DNA of 20,553 nt from Chara braunii (Eukaryota > Streptophyta > Charophyceae > Charales > Characeae). Below, in pieces: positions 8,603-16,854 of the stretch. The notes beneath the pieces are model-generated. The model saw nothing but the letters and a program-made list of their open reading frames with translations, was not told the origin of the DNA and ran no database searches. Position 1 is the first letter of the stretch. Every line of letters begins with the position of its first letter. Where the stretch lies: positions 3,619,670 through 3,640,222 of the forward strand of contig BFEA01000071.1 of the NCBI GenBank assembly GCA_003427395.1, in the 5' to 3' direction. Both the position numbers and the translations under genes were made by a program.

Positions 8603-8871
8603 GTCAGTCTAAGTAACAGGCTTTTCCGACACCATGGTCCAAAAACAATGATATGCCAAGGCGTACATTCGTTGGCCATGGCCAACAAGAACGTTGTGAT
8701 TGTAGGAGGAGGGGATGGAACCGTCAACCTTCTTAGCACAACCAGCCTAAGGATTATGTGTGCAGCTCAGCTCAAGAGTACTGTTACCTCTGTTGTTCTG
8801 GCAGACAGACAGGCTGATGGGTCTTTTGAATTCTATGCAGGGACTGCAGAATGCAACATTTACAGTGTAAG
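8603..8871 (+). CDS. CFAP52: CFAP52-like (WDR16) internal exon, 89 codons plus 2 nt
   Basis: The exon follows a TTGTTTGCAG acceptor and ends at a GTATGG donor at 8872. It opens in phase 0, matching the upstream exon, and ends in phase 2. The protein reads VSLSNRLFRHHGPK, then ICQGVHSLA, VVIVGGGDGTVNLLSTTSLR, AAQLKSTVTSVVL and FEFYAGTAECNIYSVR. It forms two WD40-type blades with GGGDGTV and AGT turns and lines up with the segment of CFAP52 that follows SGDVLQ (GPK, GxGDG, TSV, GTxExxIY). CFAP52 is a conserved doublet-microtubule protein of motile cilia and flagella, so the gene implies motile cells such as sperm. Codon use is balanced and there is no stop or frameshift, unlike the surrounding transposons. 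Family assignment is from motif memory. Confidence 0.8.
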
Positions 8872-10336
8872 GTATGGATGTCCCTCACATCCAGAAGGAG
8901 GCTTGGCTGGCGCACAACTTCTAGTAATTGCATCATCGTCTTATCTGTCGCATTTGTTGACGGGAAAAACACTTGTGCTGAAATGAATATGCCCCTTGTA
9001 ATGACCTGCCAAACACGGACTGAGACACACAGCTGATTTCTGAGTTTTGCGCATGGAATGTATGCCTTACTGAGTTTCCCGCTTGTTGCTGAGTTTTCTA
9101 AGTCTGTGTCAGTGCGTGCTTGCTGGTCTCCATGCCTGTCTGAGTGCGTGTCGGCTTGAGTGTGTGTGTGACCCGCAAGGGCACTTGGTTGTTCAGAAGG
9201 CCCGAAGGGCCGGTACTCACCTGTGGCCGTGACATTGAGGGTTGCAGAGGGAAAAACACTCAAGTGGAGGGGAAAGAGGCCCGTGACACTTAGAGCAGCG
9301 GAAAACACTCAAGTAGCAGGTAGGCCGGTACCACACCAAGTCGAGGCCGAGCAGAAGAAGACAAAAGTTGGCATTTTAAGAGGCCCAATAGTAGTAGGCT
9401 AGGTCTGGGCGGGTACCAGTCCAACCAGTCTGAGTCTAGGGCCTGTACGGGCAAATATCAGAGTCTGCAATGATGTTTCCTTCTGAAAGGACGAGGTACC
9501 GGTTGCTTGGAGGCCGCGCGGCCTAGGAAGTCACTCGCCAAGAGGCAAGCAGGCTGCTATATCTACAGGAGGAGCAAGGTGCTCCTCTCGGTGTGCAAGT
9601 TTGGCGCCACATTGGTTGGATCGCTGGCTGGAGCAGCGCTAGCTTGGAGCCGCACTGCTGGGGAAGGAGCAAGGACATGGGGAGAAGGAAGACAGGGACT
9701 GGGAAAGGGGGAGCGCCAGAGGTACTTACCTCGCTATGGTGGTTGCCATCTTCATCACCTTGGTGGGCGCTGCAGCAAGAAGGCCCCCCGCGGGGTAGTG
9801 CTACACCAAGAAGCTTCGAGGCAGATCAGGCATGGCGGCCTGAGCTAGAATAGCCATAGCTGCTTGAGTTGTCTTCCACACATCAGGGCAAGGCCCTAGC
9901 AGTCCGCCATAGCCTTGACCTTCGAGAAGAGGAAGGAGAAGGGTGGGCATGGCTATGGTGGACCTCATGTGAGACCTGCAGTAGAAGAGGGATTTGGACG
10001 TTGATTCTGGTTCAGTCATTCAACATTGTTATCATTATTTTCTTGTTTGAATAAGAGGTGAGGAGATAAGGAGGAGGAGAGTGGTCGGCGAAGAAGAAGA
10101 ACATTATCATTGGTCTATGCTGGTGTACATCATCCTCTTCGTCTTTCTTTCTTCTTCTTCTTCTTCTTTCCCTCTCTCTCCTCTCAAGTTCATTCATTTC
10201 TTTTTGCAATTGGACGGCATTGTACTTTCTGATGAATGTGTAGTAGTGTACTGCGGAATTGGCCAGGATCATAACACCCTTTAAAAATGAAACAGAAAAT
10301 AATAAAATATGCTGATTTTTTTCTTTTTTTGTGCAG
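8872..10336 (+). other. probable further intron of the CFAP52-like gene; no gene recognised
   Basis: The segment begins with the GTATGG donor after the second exon. It has repeated CTGAGTTTT-like words near 9040-9100, a small duplication at 9225-9320 and GC-rich DNA at 9500-9850 that opens frames without recognisable domains. A long T-rich stretch (10306-10330) ends in GTGCAG at 10331-10336, a good 3' splice site. No conserved exon text was found inside. Confidence 0.4.
9225..9320. repeat. 49-bp imperfect tandem duplication
   Basis: GTGACA followed by a purine-rich stretch and AACACTCAAGT occurs twice, the second AACACTCAAGT 49 bases after the first (9255 and 9304). GGCCGGTAC flanks the pair on both sides (near 9208 and 9323). 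Function unknown. Confidence 0.6.
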
Positions 10337-10381
10337 AAATTACGCTGAACTGATGATCTCCAGAATGGAAAAGGAGCCATA
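10337..10381 (+). other. candidate short exon after a strong acceptor
   Basis: After the GTGCAG acceptor, one base (A) completes the phase 2 codon left by the 8603-8871 exon as Arg. The frame then reads NYAELMISRMEKEP before TAG at 10380-10382. In CFAP52 the corresponding place has an aromatic residue followed shortly by E-L, so YAEL is suggestive. There is no good GT donor before the stop. It could be a terminal, alternative or chance exon. Confidence 0.2.
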
Positions 10382-10429
10382 GTACTAAGGCGCTTTCCCT
10401 CTGCCTCTTCCCACCAACAAAATAGAAGT

Positions 10430-11000
10430 ACAACAATTTTAACTTTTAAGCACAAAAAATAGAAGATGTCATCTAGTTTCTTTTTTTTTTATTTTTTAAA
10501 GAAGAGTTGTGCATTGAGCCTCACTGCTCGACACCTTGAGCACGCACACACACATTGAAAGATTACACGAAATCCACACTGGAATCCAGAGATGCAAAGT
10601 CCAGGTATGCCAGCTTAGAAATTCCAACAAATTATCACATTAAACTTGATTAAACCATACTTGCGGTGCATCTCGTGCGAGGGCCACGGCACATGCGGCG
10701 CAGAGCGCACGCGCATGCATGCGCGCGCACGTGATGCAGCGCATCAAAAATAAAAATAAAAAATTGAAAGGACAGGGTGGGGTGGCCAAACCTTCCCCTC
10801 TCTTCTAAAAATCAGAAAGCAAGAGGGAGAAAAGTCGGGGCCACGCCATACCCCAAAACTGTGGGCACATGTCTATGCATGTGAGCATTCATGTCCTAGT
10901 TGTGTCCAGCCTCTTTTCCGAAGGGGCCCTACACCGAATTAGCTAGGACCCCACTTACAGAAGAGATAGACTTCAAACTTCCACTTCGTAAGCGTGGGCA
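10430..11000. other. no gene seen; alternating purine-pyrimidine segment
   Basis: AT-rich DNA with a GC-rich island at about 10670-10750. Positions 10702-10731 alternate purine and pyrimidine (GCGCAC, GCATGC, GCGCGC words), a Z-DNA-prone composition. The palindrome GATGCAGCGCATC lies at about 10734-10746. No coding frame is convincing. Confidence 0.5.
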
Positions 11001-11267
11001 GAGAATATATAGTCTGGATTCGAGTTCAGGTCTGTGCATCTCGGTTATGGGTCACTATTTCACTTTTTTCTCGTTAGATGAAACATAGGGCGGCGTATTA
11101 TTTCACGTTCTGCAGAAGATTCATTCTAATTTTGCACATTTCGTGAGTAGTGCAGCCAAGCCCTGAGAATCACGTGCAGAGACCAACAGGGCCTAGCTAT
11201 GTGAGCAACCCATAACTGCCGAAAGCTCGAAACACAGACCTGAATTCAAATCCTGAGTATATATTCG
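11001..11267. repeat. 267-bp foldback (inverted repeat with about 55-bp arms)
   Basis: The left arm (11001-11053) contains GAATATATA, GGATTCGAGTTCAGGTCTGTG and GTTATGGGT. The right arm (11207-11267), read on the minus strand, contains GAATATATA, GGATTTGAATTCAGGTCTGTG and GTTATGGGT in the same order with a few substitutions and short indels. The loop is about 150 bases. This fits a foldback or MITE-like element, or two inverted copies of a short repeat. No target-site duplication was identified. Confidence 0.7.
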
Positions 11268-11394
11268 GCCAGCTCGTGCTCTACTTCATACTCACTGCCT
11301 GCCTCGATCTTGGTGGAGGGTCTGCGCTACATTGCTGCGAGGACCCTTCAGATTGCCTGCATGGGCCCTCTGTGCCGTGTCAAGGGGATCCGTT

Positions 11395-11395
<1 letters not shown>

Positions 11396-11457
<62 letters not shown>

Positions 11458-11458
11458 N

Positions 11459-11519
<61 letters not shown>
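11396..11519. repeat. (CT)n microsatellite with one N
   Basis: About 124 bases of CT repeat. A single N at 11458 interrupts it, probably an assembly join or unresolved length, so the true size is uncertain. Confidence 0.97.
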
Positions 11520-11521
<2 letters not shown>

Positions 11522-12235
11522 CTCCTCTTCCATACACACGCACTCCTAAAAACCAAATAAAAAAAGATCAATAAATAAATAAAAAATTGAGCGCATCACT
11601 AATTTGCGGATGGCGCATGGTGCACGCGCACTGCACGGCGCACCGCAGAAGTGTGCTGCAAGTATGCATTGAACAGTTTCGGAGATCCAGTCACCAAGCC
11701 CTCAACAGCGCAGAATTTAGCAACCCAATACCAGCATCCTCATCAAAGGGAGGGGACTCTCTTCTCCCTCTATGTCTTCCCCCCTCTCTCTCTCTCTGAC
11801 TCTCTCTGTCCCTTCTGGTCTTCCTCATGTATACACTCTCTCTCCCTCTCTCTCTACTTGAGAATGTTGACTCTGAATACATCCGCTGCTACTCAGCTCT
11901 CCCTCCTATCACTAGCTATGCGGCTATGGCTGCCCTCTCAGTGCAGCGCTGCCCCAGCAGGGCTCTCGCGTGCATTCTACCCGCAGATAGCGCACAAGCG
12001 CTTCAGCAGCACTTCCACACTTCTCAGTGTTCTCACAAATGAGCAATCTGTCCAAAGTGTGGCTGGCCAGTCCTTACATTGACTTGGACTGAGCTTCAAC
12101 TCGTCCCAGCTTCTGCTTCTTGTGGCTTGACTTGGTACTGGTACCACATGCCCACAGCCTGCTTGCTTCAGAATGTCAAGGCCTGGTACTTCCCGAATTT
12201 TCATTGGTGTTCTGCTGCTTGGGCCTGTGAGTCAA
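11520..12235. other. no gene recognised
   Basis: Holds short CT-rich runs (about 11785-11855), an A-rich patch (11560-11590) and unique-looking sequence. Open frames here are short, overlap in several frames and show no family motif. Confidence 0.5.
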
Positions 12236-12415
12236 GACTTTTCACCTGTGGAACACGACTTTTGACTGTGGGATGTGACTCTTGCCTCTGGCACACGACT
12301 TTTGCCTGGGGAAGTGTCCTTTGCCTGTGGGATATGACTTTTCAATATGAGACGTGACTTTTGCTTATAGAACACAACCTTTGCCTCTGGGATGTGACTG
12401 TTTACTGGGTGCCTG
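12236..12415. repeat. degenerate 20-21-bp minisatellite, about nine units
   Basis: Units of the form GACTTTTGCCTGTGGGATGT or GACTTTTGCCTGTGGAACAC follow one another from 12236. The GACTTTTGCCT half is best kept and the second half alternates between GGGATRT and GAACAC types. It lies about 150 bases beyond the chromodomain end of relic C, so it could be in that element's 3' untranslated or LTR region, but no LTR boundary was found. Confidence 0.8.
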
Positions 12416-12573
12416 TTGGACTTGACTCCTAAGGTACCCGACTGTGACTTCTCTGAAACTGACCGACTTGGCCTGAGACCTTGACCCTGAAATTCGAATT
12501 TGGGTTCTGCATCGTGGAATGTGTCTCACTCTCGCCGGCCTAATTTCGAGGTCCTCCAAGAAAGTTACAATTT

Positions 12574-13371
12574 TTACCTATCAAATATGTTGATTCCTCG
12601 CCTAGCTCTCTCATAGTAAGACACTATGTGTGGTACTGTTTCAATTAACTCATCCCCAGTGAGCCAGTGATCTTCATAGGGCTCTTGATAAGCGAATCTG
12701 GCTTTATACTGCTGCTGGGGTCTACCCCTGCGTCCCGGTCTATAAACGTCCTCGGCAACAATGCGGTCTACATCATATTTGCCATCCATATCAGGAGGAA
12801 TCATAGATCTGCGAGATGGAAATAGCTCATTGCTGACACAAGGGAGCAACTCAGAGGCATGAAACACCGGGTAAGTGCGCAAATGTGGAGGAATCTCAAC
12901 AGCATAGGAAGGACCATCCACATCAATGGCGTCGAGAATCTGCCACGGTCCCCTATACGGCCGCAACAACTTCTGCAAAATGTTCTCTTCCGGGAGAAAC
13001 TCTTTGGACTTCACCCAGACCAAATCTCCTACAGTGAACTGTGAAGGTCTGCGTTGTTTATTTCTTTGTTCTATCATCTGATGTTGTGCCTTCCTGATGT
13101 TCTCCCTTACCTTCTCTAAGTCTTTCTCATACTGTACAACAAATTCGCTAGTGCCTGGCGGAAGTCCTTGTATTTGATCAGGGTTAAGACAATCGATAGG
13201 CCTACAAGGGCGCCAACCTAAATGTAGTTCCATGTGCGTTTGTGCTGTAGCCAAATGTACAGAATTGTTACAGGCACTAGCGACCTTAGCTAGATGTTCA
13301 TCCCAGTCAACCTGATCTGGTCGGATGTACATACGGAGCTCCTGCTGCAACATTTTGTTCATCTGCTCAGT
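12574..13371 (-). pseudogene. gypsy integrase C-terminal domain and chromodomain (relic C)
   Basis: The 262-codon frame from 13362 carries on from the DDE Glu helix (TEQMNKMLQQELRMY). It contains YNNSVH-like text (ACNNSVHLAT), a basic linker, GDLVWVKSK, and a GPY/F-type motif LLRPYRGPWQIL (residues 132-143) with Trp in place of Phe/Tyr. YPVFHASELLP follows. Residues about 196-250 (YDVDRIVAEDVYRPGRRGRP, then YKARFAYQEPYEDHWLTGDEL) form a chromodomain with the usual aromatic and W-x-x-x-x-x-L pattern. In chromoviruses this domain targets integration to particular chromatin. The frame ends with a stop soon after and is otherwise well preserved. Confidence 0.9.
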
Positions 13372-13747
13372 CTATCCATTTGTCTCAGGATCTGCCTGAG
13401 GACATAGTCAGTTTGGACCCATACACACTCATTAGCTGTTGCCAGTGCTCGCCCGTGAACCTTGTATCCCTATCACTTACGATAGTCAAGGGATGTCCGT
13501 AGTCCTTTACCCAATGATTGAAAAATTCCCGAATCACGAAGTCTGTCCTGGCTTCAGTAGGGAGTGGCACAAAAACAACAAACTTGCTAAATCTGTCAAC
13601 TGTCACCATAACTTGGCTTTTCCCATTCCTACTTCTCAGTTTAGTGTCCATAAAGTCTATAGACACGGAGTCCCCGAGATCCGATGGTATAGGCAGTGGT
13701 TTAAGTAAACCAAGGGGAGGCTGTGTGGTACTCTTGTTTCTCTGACA
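13372..13747 (-). pseudogene. gypsy integrase catalytic core (relic C)
   Basis: Starts at the Cys-Gln-Arg-Asn-Lys segment beside the nested insertion and reads SIDFMDTKL with the first DDE Asp (codon 13657-13655), then VTVDRFSKFVVFVPLP and IVSDRDTRFTG with the second Asp (13474-13472), and GSKLTMSSGR. A small frameshift follows SSGR, and in the next frame PETNG is followed by TAG at 13374-13372 where relatives have Gln. The catalytic Glu comes just after (13368-13366). The DDE triad is all present, but the shift and stop split it. The extra N-terminal residues in the open frame above 13747 come from the inserted element. Confidence 0.9.
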
Positions 13748-14648
13748 TATGTTACATGCCCATTTGGGCGATGTACATATATAATCGAGGATCCAAAATG
13801 TGATAAAAAGGACTGAATGGACAATGCGGTGTAAGTAGAATCTCAACAAGCACTGTACATTTTGATACATACAAAAATGGTGCTTTATAGCGCAGTGGAA
13901 GACTTAGATACAAGTCCTGACCGGACCGGGACTGACCTCTCTCACGTAGTACAAGACAGCGGAGCGGGATGCGAGAATACCAATGACTAGCCTACTCAAT
14001 GTCGCAATGCAGATCAAACATACATCATCCTTGTCACAAGGTGTGAAAGGGCCTGGCACTACACACAGGAAGAATGTGCCAGGTCCAGATCATGCACATA
14101 CGAAGAGGAGGGAATCAGACGAGAAGAGGGGGGAGATGGAAATGTTGTCAACACCAAATCTTCGTTACAAGTCCCAAATAACCCCTCGTCAAATATCTGA
14201 AGCCCAATGTCGAGTCTGGACCAAATGTCACCAATCCCGCTCTCTCGTAGTCTGCTGATGCAGGGAAGTCAGGTAGCGAGAGGGTGAGAAGAAGATGGTG
14301 GACTGAGAAGAGGAAGAAGAAGAACTCTCTCTCTCTCTCTCTCATGTGCCAGGTACTCACCTCTGAAGATGGCGTTGTGCTGCACGTACCTCGAAGAGGA
14401 AGCTGGAGCTATGGCGCTGCAGGTAAGTCTCCCTGGCCTCCGCCCAATCTCTCTCTCCCTCCAGTACTACTCTAGCTCCTACTAGCGCCCCGCGCTGAAG
14501 ACTACTGCTAGCGCTACTACTACTCCTGCAGCGTTCCTCCAGAGTGCTGCTGTCGAATCCTGAAGACTACCTCCTGCCTCCTGAACTGCACGTGAAGTGC
14601 CTGGGAAGTACCTAGGAACTACCTGCACCCTGCAGGGCGGGCCAGTCT

Positions 14649-14654
14649 TATATA
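14649..14654 (+). promoter_or_regulatory. possible TATA box of the solo LTR
   Basis: TATATA follows the GC-rich GGGCCAGTC and precedes GTGCTGGCCCG. It is the only good TATA-like site in a sensible U3/R position for + orientation. The choice of orientation is inference. Confidence 0.35.
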
Positions 14655-14799
14655 GTGCTGGCCCGTCCAGGAGGCTGCTCTTGCCAATGCCAAAACGTGC
14701 CAGACCCTGGGTTGAAGCTCAAACAAAGGTTGTCTTGAAAATAGGTCAAAAATGGCCTGAGCTAAAACCCTGGTCTGGTGGCTGAGTTTCAGGGCAGGT

Positions 14800-14960
14800 A
14801 GATCTTATGAGGGCCTGAAAATGTCCCTCAGTTTCAGGCTGAAAAGACTCAGGGCCGGAAAGGCCCTGATTTAGGCTGAAACGACATAGGGCCTGTAGGC
14901 CCTTGTTTTGAGGCTTTCGGGCTGAAAACGACACGGGCCTGAAAATGGCCCGTGCAGCCT
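14800..14960. repeat. degenerate repeats of GGCTGAAAA / GGGCCTGAAAATG
   Basis: CAGGCTGAAAAGACTCAGGG, TAGGCTGAAACGACATAGGG and CGGGCTGAAAACGACACGGG follow one another at roughly 45-60-base spacing in the distal part of the solo LTR, interleaved with GGGCCTGAAAATG words. It looks like an internal LTR tandem array. Confidence 0.65.
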
Positions 14961-14981
14961 GTTGTAGGCGCAGCATGTAAC

Positions 14982-15161
14982 ACATACTTTGCAGCCCTGA
15001 ATATAGGCTATACAATCGTGTTTCATTCCAACCCATGTATAGGAGCGTAGGAGGTTAGCGTATGTTTTCCTCCACCCGAAGTGTCCCTCAGTGTCATGAC
15101 ATTCCCCTTGGAGTAGATTACGGATCTCTTCACTGTTTGGTATGCATAGTCTGTTGTGCAC
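14982..15161 (-). pseudogene. gypsy integrase H2C2 zinc finger (relic C)
   Basis: The minus-strand frame from 15161 reads LCIPNSEEIRNLLQGECHDT, EGHFGWRKTYANLLRSYTWV and then YIQGCKVC. The ligands are His 22, His 27, Cys 57 and Cys 60, giving H-x4-H-x29-C-x2-C, the standard integrase N-terminal zinc-binding motif. The last Cys codon (14984-14982) abuts the nested insertion, so residues beyond it in the open frame belong to the inserted element. The region 15162-15299 is the RNase H-integrase linker and is frame-shifted. Confidence 0.9.
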
Positions 15162-15273
15162 ATCTGCCTTCTCAAAGTAGTCCTTGAATCACTCTGAAGT
15201 CTGGAACTTCGTGCGGTGTTGTCTGCACCTTATTAATCAGTTGACTATAGACTGGATCACTACTATAAGCGAC

Positions 15274-15744
15274 TTAATTCTCTCTTGCAATTTGGCGTCT
15301 GCGTTTGAGTATGTTACAACGGCACCGAAGAAATCTGCTCGCCTTACTTAGCGCATCAGCAACAACGTTATACTTCCCTTTGACTGGCTTCAGTTCAAAA
15401 TCAAACCGATCAATCTCTCCAGCCCACCTTGTCAACTTAGGTGTCATTCTAGCTTGGGTCTTCTGCCAGCGAAGCGTCTCATGGTCTGAATACACTTGGA
15501 AATGCCGACCTAGGAGGTAGTGTTGCCAATTATTCAAGGCTTCTCTAAGAGCAAATAGCTCTCTCTCATACGTCGAAGCGCCGACCTTCTCACTAGGTAG
15601 TCTACAGGACATGAATTCAACAGGTCTGTACCCATACCCATCATTTTGTTGGAGTACAACACCTATTCCGTATTGACTAGCGCCAGTGGTAACAATCAAC
15701 GGCAAGGATGGATCAGCGATCTTCAGAACTGGGTACTCTATCAA
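15274..15744 (-). pseudogene. gypsy RNase H (relic C)
   Basis: A 156-codon frame with a nearly complete gypsy RNase H: IVTTGASQYGIGVVLQQ, RPVEFMSCRLPSEK, YERELFALREAL, HFQVYSDHETLRW and YNVVADALSK. Glu 62, Asp 87 and Asp 130 of the catalytic set are present. The first Asp is Gly (residue 21, codon 15684-15682; families read T-D-A-S), which should abolish cleavage. The frame is cut at its 5' side near 15744, where RT would lie, and passes into unrelated AT-rich DNA. Confidence 0.92.
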
Positions 15745-15906
15745 TCACTTCTTTTGCTACATATATAACTATCGCTAATTTTCGGCCTGTGAGAAGCAGA
15801 TGCTCGGGGCCCTCCGATTTTACACTATGCGACGGTCCCGATCGTCTGCTGATCGTTTTCTCTTAGAAGTTGAACCGTTGTACGTGGTGTCGGGCTTGCA
15901 CGCCAA

Positions 15907-16056
15907 CACCGGTACCATGCGCGATACCAGGTGCACACGCCTGCGCGGGTACTGTCGCATGTTACTAGGCCAACGCTGGAACCGCGCAAGGTACCGGTGA
16001 TTCGGGGGCAGTGTGCGCATACAACGTATAACAACATACTTTTTGTGCACTGCCCC
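15907..16056. repeat. two adjacent strong inverted repeats
   Basis: CACCGGTACCATGCGCG at 15907-15923 pairs with CGCGCAAGGTACCGGTG at 15983-15999 (16 of 17 bases). Immediately after, GGGGCAGTG at 16005-16013 pairs with CACTGCCCC at 16048-16056. Each could form a hairpin in DNA or RNA. The flanking 15745-15906 has no gene. No protein frame explains the pairing. Confidence 0.8.
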
Positions 16057-16120
16057 GGTGGGTAGACTGGACGCCGTCAGTAGACGTCGACTAGACTTTC
16101 TAAGCTACGACGACTGGACT

Positions 16121-16167
<47 letters not shown>

Positions 16168-16205
16168 CTAAGCTCTACTCTACACGTTCGACACACACGT
16201 GCGCG

Positions 16206-16253
<48 letters not shown>

Positions 16254-16284
16254 TCTAAGCTCTACTCTACACGTTCGACACACA

Positions 16285-16355
<71 letters not shown>
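16121..16355. repeat. (CA)n tract with an 87-bp duplicated unit
   Basis: CA repeats are interrupted twice by the same segment, starting CATCTAAGCTCTACTCTACA and running through GTTCGACACACACGTGCGCG, at 16165 and 16252. The spacing of 87 bases indicates duplication of the whole CA-plus-spacer unit. The Cys/Val minus-strand frame is an artefact of the repeat. Confidence 0.95.
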
Positions 16356-16357
<2 letters not shown>

Positions 16358-16850
16358 AGTTTTATGTATGTTAGTCTTTCTTCTATTATCTGTCCTCCTT
16401 CTGATTTTTTCTAAGTATTGTTTCTGTGTGCCCAACTGAGCACCCTTAAGTAGTGCCAAACAGTCGATGGTTCCTCGTTTGGAGTGCCTACTGCACTCTT
16501 ATGGGGGCTGCTCGGTTCGGGATGTCTGTGTTGCCTGTCGGTGATGATGGATGTTCGTCGGAGTGACGCCCTGGCTCAGCGGGTGGTGGGAACCAACAGT
16601 CTGCGGGGTTCAATTGTGATGTGAGTAGGTCATGTGTTGCTTTGCTCTGTGTTGGATGTGTGGACGTCCTCATCTGCGCTTCGCTGCTGCCCTGCTGCCT
16701 GCCCCGCTTGCTTCGCTTGTGGCTCTTTGCGAATTGCTGTGTTCGCTGTGTGGTGTGGCCGTGTTGTCGGTGGTGCCTTACGCTTCGCCGTTCCACTGCC
16801 TTGCTGCTCGTTCGCTGGTCGTGCCTTCCGTGTCTTCTGCTTGTGTACCT
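16356..16850. other. no gene recognised
   Basis: Moderately GC-rich from 16600 on, with Cys/Leu-rich overlapping frames in several phases, as expected from T/G/C-rich DNA. No domain, no RNA gene and no clear repeat boundary were seen. Confidence 0.45.
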
Positions 16851-16854
16851 TGCA

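Larger units (their letters stand above)
13750..14982 (+). mobile_element. 1233-bp solo-LTR-like insertion inside integrase
   Basis: It begins TGTTACATGC and ends GCATGTAACA, a 10-bp perfect terminal inverted repeat with the canonical TG...CA ends of an LTR, flanked by a 4-bp CATA duplication. No gag or pol domain lies inside. TATATA at 14649-14654 could be the LTR promoter on the + strand, leaving about 330 bases for R-U5. A (CT)n run is at about 14326-14342. Its length and lack of an internal repeat of its own ends favour a solo LTR left by recombination. A small non-autonomous LTR element is less likely because no second LTR is seen. Confidence 0.8.
13746..14986. repeat. CATA target-site duplication flanking the nested insertion
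   Basis: CATA at 13746-13749 and again at 14983-14986 directly flank the TG...CA element. Removing one CATA plus the element joins the integrase frame between the zinc-finger Cys and the next Gln without loss of phase, which supports the exact boundaries. Confidence 0.85.
12574..15744 (-). mobile_element. Ty3/gypsy chromovirus relic C (minus strand) with nested insertion
   Basis: Read on the minus strand, RNase H (15744-15300) is followed by the integrase H2C2 zinc finger (15161-14982), integrase core (13747-13372), integrase C-terminal domain and a chromodomain (13371-12574). Protease and RT are missing upstream, and no LTR was identified. A 1233-bp insertion at 13750-14982 splits the integrase between the last zinc-finger Cys and the following QRNK. 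The chromodomain places it among chromoviruses, which are typical of plants and fungi. Confidence 0.9.

Noticed and set aside
9507-9853. GC-rich open frames after the second CFAP52 exon
   Set aside because: Overlapping frames have no family motif and no supported splice sites linking them to the gene.
10348-10380. CTGATGA near the candidate exon as a hammerhead
   Set aside because: There is no GAAA at the right place and no stem III partner.
13870-13920. TAGCGCAGTGG as the A box of a tRNA or SINE
   Set aside because: No matching B box and no acceptor stem; it lies inside the solo-LTR-like insertion.
16121-16355. CRISPR-like array because of two identical spacers between CA runs
   Set aside because: Only two units, repeats are simple CA, and the genome is eukaryotic; it is a duplicated microsatellite.
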